In this document: positions 24,704-32,603 of the stretch, piece after piece
Numbering within the stretch: the first letter of the stretch is position 1
How the letters are laid out: each line of letters opens with the position of its first letter
The notes under the pieces: model-generated
What the model was told of the DNA's origin: nothing
Database searches by the model: none
What the model saw: only the letters and a program-made list of their open reading frames with translations
Source: Akkermansia muciniphila
Lineage (GTDB): Bacteria > Verrucomicrobiota > Verrucomicrobiia > Chthoniobacterales > Chthoniobacteraceae
Direction of reading: 5' to 3'
Assembly: GCA_945883955.1 (NCBI GenBank)
Contig: CAMCYN010000005.1
Coordinates: 1 to 44,830, forward strand
Length of the DNA: 44,830 bases
Translations under genes and position numbers: made by a program

Positions 24704-25657
24704 CTATACGCTCTGCTCGAGCATCCGTCGGATGGGTAATTCTGCGCGTGCCCGGAGGGCTTCGGGAAGGGTGATTTCGGGCTGCAACGAATCCAGAGCG
24801 TCCCGAAGCTTTTCCAAAGTGTTCCGCTTCATGAAACGGCAGTCTGCACAGGCACAAACGTCCGTTGGGCCCGGGATAAAAATGCGATCAGGCAATTCCC
24901 GTTCGAGCCGGTGTAACATCCCCGATTCGGTGACGATAATGAACGCCTTGGCCGAATGATCCCGGCAGTAATGGATCATCTTTTCGGTCGAACACACTTC
25001 ATCCGCCAGAAGCCGCACGGCCGTTGTGCACTCCGGATGCGCCACGACGGGAGCGCCAGGATGTTCGGCGCGGATGCGCTCAATGCTTTGTTTGGTAAAC
25101 TCGACATGGACGTAACAAGACCCCTTCCACAGTTCCATGGGCCGTCCTGTCTGTTCCATCACCCACTGGCCCAAGTTTTGATCGGGCACAAACAGGATGT
25201 TCCTGTCCTTGGGCGCGGCATTCACAATGCGAACGGCATTTCCGCTGGTGCAGATGACGTCCGAAAGCGCTTTTACGCCGCCCGAACAATTGATGTAGGC
25301 GATGACGTAATAATTTTTGTCCGCGTTTGCTTTCAAATAAGCCTCTAGAGCCTCGGCCGGACAAGAGTCCGAAAGTGAACATCCGGCGTCGAGATCGGGG
25401 AGGATCACGCGTTTGGAAGGATTCAGGATCTTGGCCGTTTCGGCCATAAAATGTACCCCGCAGAAGGCAATCACGTCGGCATCCGTGCCGGCCGCCTGGA
25501 TGGATAAACCGAGGGAGTCTCCGACAAAGTCGGCAACCTCCTGGATCTCACGGATCTGATAGTTGTGTGCAAGGATGACAGCATTGCGCTCTCTTTTAAG
25601 AGCCAGGATTTCTTCAACGAGATCGACGCCAAGTGCGGGCATAGGGCCGGGGAGCAT
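24704..25657 (-). CDS. nadA: quinolinate synthase A
   Basis: This 317-residue NadA condenses iminoaspartate with dihydroxyacetone phosphate to quinolinate in de novo NAD synthesis, using a 4Fe-4S cluster. Visible landmarks are AVILAHNYQIREIQ near the start, FCGVHFMAETAKIL with the first cluster Cys, VIAYINCSGGVKALSD, HPECTTAVR with the second, and CACADCRFMKRNTLEKL with the third. Start choice is uncertain: ATG 25657 is used, ATG 25642 is also possible, and the open frame reaches an ATG at 25792 that would add 45 atypical basic residues. No nadB or nadC lies in the window. It is divergent from the thioredoxin-like gene. Confidence 0.95.
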   Translation of the reverse strand: MLPGPMPALGVDLVEEILALKRERNAVILAHNYQIREIQEVADFVGDSLGLSIQAAGTDADVIAFCGVHFMAETAKILNPSKRVILPDLDAGCSLSDSCPAEALEAYLKANADKNYYVIAYINCSGGVKALSDVICTSGNAVRIVNAAPKDRNILFVPDQNLGQWVMEQTGRPMELWKGSCYVHVEFTKQSIERIRAEHPGAPVVAHPECTTAVRLLADEVCSTEKMIHYCRDHSAKAFIIVTESGMLHRLERELPDRIFIPGPTDVCACADCRFMKRNTLEKLRDALDSLQPEITLPEALRARAELPIRRMLEQSV

Positions 25658-25798
25658 GTCACGAAATGAGGTGGGATACACCTGAAAAGGCAGTTTGAAG
25701 CGGCGGCGCCACGGAGGGGTTTGAGTTTGCGGTGTCTGCGAGGAGAAATTGCGGAATAACAGGTTGCGGAGTCGGCGACTTGTGGGTGGCATACAGGA

Positions 25799-26737
25799 AT
25801 GCGTGCTCCCCTTTTTGCGTTGGTGTCTGCTGTGAGTCTGGTTTCTTCCCAGGCGTCTGTCCCGGAAGGTTGGGTGTCGGATTTTGAGAAGGCCAAAAGC
25901 GAGGCGGCTTCGACAAAACGCGACATGCTTTTGGATTTCACGGGATCGGACTGGTGTTCGTGGTGTATCCGGCTTCGGAAAGAAGTTTTTGACTTACCTG
26001 AGTTCAAGGAGGCTGCCCCTAAGGATTTTGTCCTCGTGGAACTGGATTTCCCTCAGGATGCCTCCCGTGTGACCCCGGAGATCCGGACGCAGAATGAAGC
26101 CTTGCAGGCCGCCTATTCGGTTAAAGGGTATCCTACGATTTACCTGACGGATGCCGCCGGGAAACCGTATGCGCAGACGGGTTACCAGAAAGGCGGAGCG
26201 GCAGGGTATCTGAAGCACTTGGAGGAATTGCGGGAGATTCGGGTCAAACGGGATGCGGCCTTCGCAAAGGCCGCGACCTTGAGTGGCACGGAGAAGGCCG
26301 CGGCGATTAAACTCGGTCTGGATGCGCTGGGCGAAGATCTGGTGGCCATTCACTATAAGGAGACGTTGAAGGACATCCGGGAACTAGATCCGCAGGACAC
26401 CCTGGGAGTGGATGCCAAATTCGGATTTGTGGCGGCGCTTGCGAATCTGGACACCTTGCTGATGGAAAAAAGGCCTGCTGGCGGGGAAGCCTTACGCGCG
26501 GTGGGGGATGAGTTTGTGGCCAAACATCCCAAAGCGACGCCCCAACAGAAGCAGGAAGCGCTTATCAGTGTGCTGAACTATCTGGCTCCGCCCAAGGATA
26601 ACCAGACTGCGATGAAGTTGCTGAGCGACGTGCGTGCGCTCGATCCGGAATCGGAGTCTGGCAAACGTGCAGCACAGATTCTCGGGCAACTCACCGAGCG
26701 GCTCGAAGCGGAGAAAGCGGCGCCCAAGGCCAAGTAG
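25799..26737 (+). CDS. secreted thioredoxin-like protein
   Basis: This 312-residue protein has a signal peptide (about 1-19) followed by a thioredoxin-fold domain (about 25-145). The active-site motif is WCSWC, in the context LLDFTGSDWCSWCIRLRKEVF, and the cis-Pro loop is GYPTIYL. The second half (about 150-312) is helical and charged, without a recognised domain, and ends in a Lys/Ala-rich tail. It probably acts as a periplasmic thiol-disulfide reductase or chaperone. Thioredoxin-like proteins of this SDWCxWC type are common in PVC bacteria and Bacteroidetes. It is divergent from nadA and is followed by the rpoZ promoter. Confidence 0.85.
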   Translation: MRAPLFALVSAVSLVSSQASVPEGWVSDFEKAKSEAASTKRDMLLDFTGSDWCSWCIRLRKEVFDLPEFKEAAPKDFVLVELDFPQDASRVTPEIRTQNEALQAAYSVKGYPTIYLTDAAGKPYAQTGYQKGGAAGYLKHLEELREIRVKRDAAFAKAATLSGTEKAAAIKLGLDALGEDLVAIHYKETLKDIRELDPQDTLGVDAKFGFVAALANLDTLLMEKRPAGGEALRAVGDEFVAKHPKATPQQKQEALISVLNYLAPPKDNQTAMKLLSDVRALDPESESGKRAAQILGQLTERLEAEKAAPKAK

Positions 26738-26764
26738 GCTTGTTTGCCTGGCCGGGCGGGAGGT

Positions 26765-26793
26765 TTGACAGAGGCAAGGCCCAAAGCTACTGT
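26765..26793 (+). promoter_or_regulatory. sigma70-type promoter of rpoZ-smpB
   Basis: A perfect -35 TTGACA (26765-26770) and TACTGT (26788-26793) are separated by exactly 17 bases and lie 41 bases before the rpoZ start. The -10 keeps the three most conserved positions (T1, A2, T6). Confidence 0.55.
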
Positions 26794-26834
26794 GTCAGAC
26801 CCTTCCGTGAACCCGGTCGGGAAATCTAATTGCC

Positions 26835-27053
26835 ATGACCAGTCATCTCCTAGAAGAAGCCCTAAAGCATGTCCCCAGCCCTCAGGCGCTTGTGAACGCT
26901 GTGAGTAAGCGTGTAAAGCAGCTTAGCCAGGGCGATCGCCCGTTGGTGGACGCCGGAATCCGCGCTGGGTTTGCCGATATCGCCTTTATGGAAATTGCCG
27001 AAGGCAAGCTCACTCTGGAAATGCCTCCAGAGGAGGTCATGCCGGTTGCTTAG
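26835..27053 (+). CDS. rpoZ: RNA polymerase omega subunit
   Basis: This 72-residue protein resembles the Rpb6/omega family in the short PVC form: LVNAVSKRVKQLSQGDRPLV corresponds to the conserved helix-turn region, followed by a short acidic C-terminal segment (EIAEGKLTLEM). Omega helps fold beta-prime and stabilise RNA polymerase. Divergence from the E. coli protein is considerable, so the call rests on this motif, the length and the neighbour. It starts 41 bases after a TTGACA promoter and precedes smpB by 30 bases. Confidence 0.8.
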   Translation: MTSHLLEEALKHVPSPQALVNAVSKRVKQLSQGDRPLVDAGIRAGFADIAFMEIAEGKLTLEMPPEEVMPVA

Positions 27054-27083
27054 TCATTTTCCCGAGCAGGTCGGGTAGAAAGT

Positions 27084-27563
27084 ATGAGCCGGGACCGGGG
27101 TAGGATCGCCGAGATTTCGGTGAATCGAAAGGGCTTGCGAGATTTTGCGATCTCGGAGCGCCTAGAGGCCGGCGTGGAATTGAAGGGCACGGAGGTGAAA
27201 AGCATCCGTGCCGGATTTGCGAACATCCAGGGGGCGTTTGCGCGGGTTGAGAAAGGGCAGTTGTGGCTTTATGGCCTGGATGTGAGGGAGTACGAAAAGG
27301 CCAGCTTTTATCAGCATGAGCCCAAGCGGTTGCGGCGTTTGTTGGTGTCCCGCAAGCAGATAGACCGTCTTTTTGGGATCTCCCAGATCAAGGGTAATTC
27401 GATCATTGGGCTGCGGCTTTATTGGAAGGGGGCCCTAGTGAAGGTGGAGATTGGGGTTGGGACCGGAAAAGAGAAGGCCGACCAGCGTGCGGATCTCAAG
27501 GCGCATGCGGTCAAACGGGAAATGCAACGGGAAGTGTCCCAGTTTAATCGGTCGCGGGGCTGA
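27084..27563 (+). CDS. smpB: SsrA-binding protein SmpB
   Basis: This 159-residue SmpB binds tmRNA and brings it to stalled ribosomes for trans-translation. The family pattern is clear: ISVNRKGLRDFAISERLEAGVELKGTEVKSIR, then YEKASFYQHEPKRLRRLL and GKEKADQRADLKAHAVKREM near the C-terminus. It follows rpoZ by 30 bases and probably shares its promoter. tmRNA itself (ssrA) is not recognisable in this window. A tRNA-Ala gene follows 62 bases downstream; a GC-rich imperfect hairpin lies between them. Confidence 0.96.
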   Translation: MSRDRGRIAEISVNRKGLRDFAISERLEAGVELKGTEVKSIRAGFANIQGAFARVEKGQLWLYGLDVREYEKASFYQHEPKRLRRLLVSRKQIDRLFGISQIKGNSIIGLRLYWKGALVKVEIGVGTGKEKADQRADLKAHAVKREMQREVSQFNRSRG

Positions 27564-27625
27564 TTTTTTTAAAAAGGATTTGCTTCGAGGGGGATTGTCC
27601 CCGAAGCTCCCTCCCCTCCCGAAAA

Positions 27626-27701
27626 GGGGTCTTAGCTCAGTTGGTAGAGCGCCTCAATGGCATTGAGGAGGTCAGGGGTTCGAATCCCCTAGGCTCCACC
27701 A
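27626..27701 (+). tRNA. tRNA-Ala (GGC)
   Basis: The acceptor stem GGGGTCT/AGGCTCC includes the G3:U70 wobble pair that identifies tRNA-Ala. The D arm is AGCTCAGTTGGTAGAGC, the anticodon stem CCTCA/TGAGG holds anticodon GGC, and the T arm is AGGGG/CCCCT. CCA is encoded at 27699-27701. Length is 76 bases. Confidence 0.96.
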
Positions 27702-27821
27702 CCTTCCTCACAAGGTGGATTGTAACTCCGAATTGTGCCCAGCCATGGGCGTATGGGGAGGGGCAAAGCGGTCTGATACCACCATCGTGCCAGCCCGGTT
27801 CGATAAAAGGAGTGTAGACGT

Positions 27822-27893
27822 GACGGGGTAGCCAAGTGGTAAGGCCGAGATCTGCAAAATCTTCGTTCGTGGGTTCGATTCCCTCCCCCGTCT
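27822..27893 (+). tRNA. second tRNA-Cys (GCA), imperfect
   Basis: The acceptor stem GACGGGG/CCCCGTC, the D arm and the anticodon stem GAGAT/ATCTT with anticodon GCA give a cloverleaf like the tRNA-Cys at the left end of the window. The discriminator is U. The T stem (GTGGG/CCCTC) has a U-U mismatch at 50:64, and CCA is not encoded (CAT follows). It is either a functional minor isodecoder needing CCA addition or a decaying copy. Confidence 0.85.
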
Positions 27894-27920
27894 CATTTTA
27901 GGTGGCACTGCCGCTGAGGT

Positions 27921-29531
27921 TTAGCGTTTGAGGGTGCGGATACCGGCTGAGCGGTTGTCCAGGGCATCGGCGGCGGCTTTCCGGTTTGTGGCTTTGTAGA
28001 GGGCGCTAATGTTCTCGAGGCTGGCTGTGACGGCGGGATGGTTTTTACCGAGGGCTTTTTCGCGGATGGCGAGCGACCGGTTACAAATGGGCTCCGCCTG
28101 AGTGTATTTGGCCTTGGAGAGGTAGAGTTTTGCGAGGATATCGAGGGTCGGTGCGATGTTCGGATGACTGGTGCCGAAAGCCTTTTCCTGAATGGTGAGC
28201 GCGCGTTTACAGAGGGGTTCGGCCAGATTGTGTTTGCCTTGGGCGCTGTAAACTCGGGCAAGGGCGTTCAGGACGTTGGCCACCTCGGGATGGTTCATCC
28301 CCATGGCCTTTTCCAACGCAGCCAAGGATCGGTTACAAACGGGCTCCACCATGGAGATCTTCCCTTCGGCTATATAGACGCTCGTGAGCGTGTTCTGGCA
28401 TGCGAGCAAATCGGGATGATCCGCCGGAAGGGCGGCTTTGAGAATGGCGACCGAGCGTTCGCAAAGTGGGTCGGCTTTGGCAAAATCGCCCTGGGCGATA
28501 TAAATGTTGGCCAAACTTTCCAGAGCCGCAGCAACGCTGGGATGATCGGGGCCCAGCGCGTTTTCCAGAATCTGTAGGGCGCGGTTGGCGACGGGTTCCG
28601 CAAGGCTGTAATGAGCCTGTTTGGTGTACAGGAGCGCCCGGGTGTTGAGGCTGGTGGCGACGTTGGGGCTGTCGGCTGGAAGTGTTTTTTCCGCGATCGT
28701 CTGGGCGCGAGTCAGAATCGGATCGGCCTGAGTGTACAGTGCCTTGTCCACATAGAGGACAGCCAGGTTGTTAAGAACGGCGGCGACTTTCGGATGACTC
28801 AGCCCGTAGGCTTTCTCGGCAATGGCCTGTGCCCGTTTAAAAAGAGGTTCCGCCTGAGCGTAGTTACTCTGGATGTTATAGACACTGGCCAGTGTGTTCA
28901 GGCAGGTCCCCACGTTGGGGTGGGAGGCATCGAGGGAGCTCTCGGTGATGGACAAGGCGCGTACGTAGAACGGTACGGCTTTGGCGTATTGCCCTTGGGT
29001 TCTATGGAGGTTGCCCAGGTTGTTGATGTAGTCCACCAGCGCGATGTGAGTGAGCCCGAGGGCTTTCTCCGCCATGGCCAGGGACCGGGCGTAGACTTGT
29101 TCCGCTTCGGTGTATTTGCGCTGGCTCGCGTAACAAACCCCGAGGTTATTCAGAATCGCCGCCACCGAACCGTGGTCCGGGCCGAGGGCTTTTTCGGTGA
29201 TGGCCAGGGAGCGCAGATAAAGCGGTTCACTCTCAGCATGACTACCCTTGGTCTTATAAATCAGCGCCAGATTGTTCAGAGTCGTGGCCACCGACGGATG
29301 GTCCGGGCCCACGGCCAGCGTCGCTGTGTCCAAGGCTCGTAGGCCCACGGAGATCCCTTCGTCATAGCGGCCCTGAGTGTAGAGACTGCCGGCTTCTTTG
29401 TTTAGAGTTTCCCATTCGACGCCCTGTCCTAAAGAGAGTGAACCGGCACAGAAGGTGAAAACCACGGGAGCCAGCCACTGGGCGAGTCGGGAAAGGCTGT
29501 TGTTGAACAGTGCAGACTTGGAATTTTTCAT
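27921..29531 (-). CDS. secreted kinesin light chain-type TPR protein
   Basis: This 536-residue protein has a signal peptide (about 1-37, ending near SLSLGQG) and then about twelve tandem 42-residue repeats of the kinesin-light-chain TPR type. Each repeat carries a pattern like LNNLAxLYxxxGxYxxAEPLxxRALxIxEKALGxxHPxV. The last repeat is incomplete. Such arrays form superhelical protein-binding scaffolds; no enzymatic domain is present. ATG 29531 is preferred over an upstream GTG at 29570 because it places a basic segment directly before the hydrophobic core. It lies 53 bases after the start side of the DUF1549/DUF1553 stop region on the same strand, so it may be co-transcribed with the second cytochrome module. 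Its partner is unknown. Confidence 0.85.
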   Translation of the reverse strand: MKNSKSALFNNSLSRLAQWLAPVVFTFCAGSLSLGQGVEWETLNKEAGSLYTQGRYDEGISVGLRALDTATLAVGPDHPSVATTLNNLALIYKTKGSHAESEPLYLRSLAITEKALGPDHGSVAAILNNLGVCYASQRKYTEAEQVYARSLAMAEKALGLTHIALVDYINNLGNLHRTQGQYAKAVPFYVRALSITESSLDASHPNVGTCLNTLASVYNIQSNYAQAEPLFKRAQAIAEKAYGLSHPKVAAVLNNLAVLYVDKALYTQADPILTRAQTIAEKTLPADSPNVATSLNTRALLYTKQAHYSLAEPVANRALQILENALGPDHPSVAAALESLANIYIAQGDFAKADPLCERSVAILKAALPADHPDLLACQNTLTSVYIAEGKISMVEPVCNRSLAALEKAMGMNHPEVANVLNALARVYSAQGKHNLAEPLCKRALTIQEKAFGTSHPNIAPTLDILAKLYLSKAKYTQAEPICNRSLAIREKALGKNHPAVTASLENISALYKATNRKAAADALDNRSAGIRTLKR

Positions 29532-29623
29532 CGGGGTGAAAGAGGCACCGAGTTCCCGTGGATTAAACACGAGGGGCCCGCGAATCGCAATGCCGCTTAG
29601 GGTCCCCTCGGGGCCAGAGCGGT

Positions 29624-32590
29624 TTAGTTGTAATAGGCTAACTCATTGGCCATCAGGAGTGCGTGGGTGAACTTCTCCCATTCTTCCAGCGGGCGTCGCT
29701 CCACCCGTTCGCCGGCGTTCTGAAGTTGGAACCCGCCCGAGCGTCTGTTGGCCAGAGCAGCCGCGATGGCTTCAGGGCTAGGCTTCTTTGTTCTTGGGAG
29801 TTTGGAAGCGGTTTCCGGGCTGGGGCTGGGAGCCTCCGCCACGGGCTGGTCGGACTTTGTCGCACGGAGCTCACGCAGAAAGTCGGCGGCCATTTGGAGT
29901 TCCCCCGTCTTCGGAGCCCGCTGGTAGATAATCCAGTACAGGGTGGTGATTTTTTGTGCGTCCGTGGTCGCTGCAGTCATTTCGGGACGCGCCAGAAGTC
30001 GTCGGGAGACATCCACCATCAGGGGGCTGTTCATCAAATATAGAGCCTGCTGCGGGACGATGGTTTCGTGGCGTTTCCCATTCCCCAAAGCGGGATTGGC
30101 GAAATCGAAGTGGGTCATCAGTTCCGGAAGGGCCGCTCGGTCTATATATCCGTAGAGCGAGCGCCGGTCGGAGTACGGCTCGGACAGGATGTTAACAGGT
30201 TGGCCTCCGATTTTACTCAGATCGAGCCGACCTCCGATATACAGGAGCGAGTCGCGGAGCGCTTCAAAGTCGAGCCGTCGCAGGTTGAAGTGCCACAGTA
30301 ATTTGTTGCTGACGTCCTTGGCCGCATACGCGGCGTTGGTCGCCGAGCTTTGGCAGAATACCGCCGACATCAGGATTTGTTTGTGGAGGGGTTTGAGATG
30401 CCATCCGTTTTTGATGAATTCGGAGGCGAGGTAATCCAGAAGCTCCGGGTGGGTGGGATCGGGGGCCTGGACGCCGAAGTCATCGGGGGTCCCGACAATG
30501 CCCTGACCGAAATGGTGGAGCCATACCCGGTTGACCAGCACCCGGGCAGTGAGCGGATTTTGCGTATCGGCGATGGCCTCGGCCAGTTCGCGGCGCCCGC
30601 TCCCAAGCTTAAATTCGGGTCTTTGACTGGAGGAAAGTACTTCCAGAAAGCGTCGTGGCACGATTTCTCCCCGGCTGCCGGCCTCGCCCCGGATCAGCAC
30701 GGGTGAGTTGGCCGGTTTAGGCACGTCTTCGACGGCCATTGCACGTTTGGGAGCGCCGGGGTGGCTCATATCGATTTGATCCAGCTGGGCACGCAAGCCG
30801 GCAATGGCGTTGGAGGCACGAAGCCCCAGCTTTTCAATCAAGGCGTCGGCACTCAGCGCGTTGCTGTCTTCGCCCCGGAACGGAATCGCCCCGAGGGCCA
30901 CCACGAGCGGATCGTCGGTGACGCTACGGCTCTGAAGTGCCTCCACCTCGGCGAACAATTTGCCATACAGAGCGGCCACTTCCTTTAAATCCTTCGGCTG
31001 CGCTTGTCCAAAAGCCGCCCGGACGCCTTCGGGAACCTGCTCGAAACGTTCTCCTCCAGCCGCGATTCGACGGCAAAGCTCCGGGGCGACATTCGTCCAC
31101 TGGGCCTGCTCCAATTTTACAAACGCCAGAAACGGGCGGAATGCCGGTTCGCTTTGAAGCGCCGGGGCGGCGGCTCTTAACCCCTCCAGATCGCGGACAT
31201 CCAGTCCGGCTTTCCGGAGCGCTACCGAACGCTCCCGTCTCTCCAGCGGCAGGGTCAGTAAAATGGTCTCGATGTTTTTGCGGAAGAGTCTGGTCGTTTT
31301 GGCGAACTCAGCCCGGACCTGGGAGCGGATCTTTTCCAGCGCCTCGCCCCGCGCGCGTTCGTAGTCCTCAAATACTTCCTGTGACGCCCGCATTTCGATG
31401 AGGGGGTTCTCTTTGGTGTTTTTGGTCGAAGCGAAAATACCGTGCAGGGAATAATAATCCTTCTGCGAAATCGGATCGAACATGTGGTCGTGGCAGCGTG
31501 CGCAGGCGACCGTTAATCCCAGAAAACCCCGGCTCACCACGTCGATTTGATCGTTGAGGATGTCGTTCTGATTGCCGGCGAAGCGTTCGCCGACGGTCAA
31601 AAATCCGAGGGCGGCAAGGGGGCTTTTGTCCGAGCTGGAGGTCAGAAGATCGGCGGCGAGCTGTTCTTTGATAAAGAGGTCGTAAGGACGGTCTTCATTA
31701 AGGCTGTTGATGACGTAATCCCTGTATGACCAGGCGTCTACGTTTCTGGGGTCTTCGTTGTTCCTGCGGCTTGGGGCGCCCTTGGTGTCGGAGTAGCGGG
31801 CTACATCCAGCCAGTAACGGCCCCAGCGTTCGCCGTATTGGGGCGAGGCCAGAAGATGATCGACCACCTTTTCCCAGGCGTTCGGGGAGGCGTCCTGTAC
31901 GAAAGCCTGAACCTCGGCGGGAGTCGGTGGCAGCCCGACCATATCAAAATAGGCGCGTCGGATTAGTGTGGAACGGTCGGCTTCGGGGTTGGGATTGAGG
32001 CCCGCCTTTTGTTGGGCTGCCAAAACATATTGGTCAATGGGTGTTCTGGCCCAGGTGCCTTTGGTGGGGGGCGGGGGAGTGACCTTGACGGGTTGAAAGG
32101 CCCAGTGGTTTTTGGCTTTGGCGGCCTGCTCGGCAAGGGAGGGGCCTTTGGTGGGCGTGGTGCGCGGATCGAGTGCGCCGGCTTGGATCCAGGCGGTCAG
32201 ATCGGCTACCTGGGCCGGAGTCAGCGCAGTGTCTTTGGGGGGCATTTTCTCATCCGGATCGGTGGACTGGATCCGTTTGAGAAGAGGGCTTTGTTCGGGT
32301 TTATCCAGGGTGATGACTTCTCCGTTTTTGCCTCCCTTGCGAAGTCCTTCCCGGGTGTCCATGGCTAGGCCGCCTTTGACTTTTCCGTCCGAGTCGCTGT
32401 GACATTTCAGACAGTTTTGGGCGAGGATCGGAACGATCCGTTGCTCAAAAAACGCGGGATCTGTGGCGGCTGAGATCGCAGCGGATGCCGGGGCCGGAGT
32501 TGCAGCGGCGAGGATCGGAGCGGTATTGCCGGAGAAGAGGACGGGCAAAAGGGGCAGCAGGCTGCGGTAGGAAAAGAGGAAGGTGCGCAT
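29624..32590 (-). CDS. secreted PSCyt1-DUF1549-DUF1553 protein (second module)
   Basis: This 988-residue protein belongs to the same family as the one at 18721 but differs in architecture. It has a signal peptide (about 1-30), a cytochrome-like domain with CxxCH at C60-H64 (NCLKCHSDSDGKVKGGL), and the EKMPPKDTALTPAQVADL segment. DUF1549 follows (about 185-395) with a second haem-type motif CARCHDH, and DUF1553 occupies about 690-950. The middle region is a charged helical stretch instead of the discoidin-like domain of the first copy. It ends with a conserved HALLMANELAYYN. It starts 13 bases after the DUF1501 gene, so the order is reversed relative to the first module. Function is unproven; an electron-transfer or glycan-linked role is inferred for the family. 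Confidence 0.9.
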   Translation of the reverse strand: MRTFLFSYRSLLPLLPVLFSGNTAPILAAATPAPASAAISAATDPAFFEQRIVPILAQNCLKCHSDSDGKVKGGLAMDTREGLRKGGKNGEVITLDKPEQSPLLKRIQSTDPDEKMPPKDTALTPAQVADLTAWIQAGALDPRTTPTKGPSLAEQAAKAKNHWAFQPVKVTPPPPTKGTWARTPIDQYVLAAQQKAGLNPNPEADRSTLIRRAYFDMVGLPPTPAEVQAFVQDASPNAWEKVVDHLLASPQYGERWGRYWLDVARYSDTKGAPSRRNNEDPRNVDAWSYRDYVINSLNEDRPYDLFIKEQLAADLLTSSSDKSPLAALGFLTVGERFAGNQNDILNDQIDVVSRGFLGLTVACARCHDHMFDPISQKDYYSLHGIFASTKNTKENPLIEMRASQEVFEDYERARGEALEKIRSQVRAEFAKTTRLFRKNIETILLTLPLERRERSVALRKAGLDVRDLEGLRAAAPALQSEPAFRPFLAFVKLEQAQWTNVAPELCRRIAAGGERFEQVPEGVRAAFGQAQPKDLKEVAALYGKLFAEVEALQSRSVTDDPLVVALGAIPFRGEDSNALSADALIEKLGLRASNAIAGLRAQLDQIDMSHPGAPKRAMAVEDVPKPANSPVLIRGEAGSRGEIVPRRFLEVLSSSQRPEFKLGSGRRELAEAIADTQNPLTARVLVNRVWLHHFGQGIVGTPDDFGVQAPDPTHPELLDYLASEFIKNGWHLKPLHKQILMSAVFCQSSATNAAYAAKDVSNKLLWHFNLRRLDFEALRDSLLYIGGRLDLSKIGGQPVNILSEPYSDRRSLYGYIDRAALPELMTHFDFANPALGNGKRHETIVPQQALYLMNSPLMVDVSRRLLARPEMTAATTDAQKITTLYWIIYQRAPKTGELQMAADFLRELRATKSDQPVAEAPSPSPETASKLPRTKKPSPEAIAAALANRRSGGFQLQNAGERVERRPLEEWEKFTHALLMANELAYYN

Positions 32591-32603
32591 GGGTCAGTTC
32601 TCC

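Noticed and set aside
27702-27821. Third tRNA gene between tRNA-Ala and tRNA-Cys
   Set aside because: A GGTTCGA-like T-loop fragment is present, but no acceptor or anticodon stem can be formed.
28611-29342. 243-codon plus-strand frame opposite the TPR gene
   Set aside because: It arises from the repeated structure of the TPR gene on the other strand.
28080-29400. CRISPR-like periodic repeats
   Set aside because: The ~126-base periodicity is explained by the 42-residue TPR repeats of the coding sequence and there are no constant repeats.
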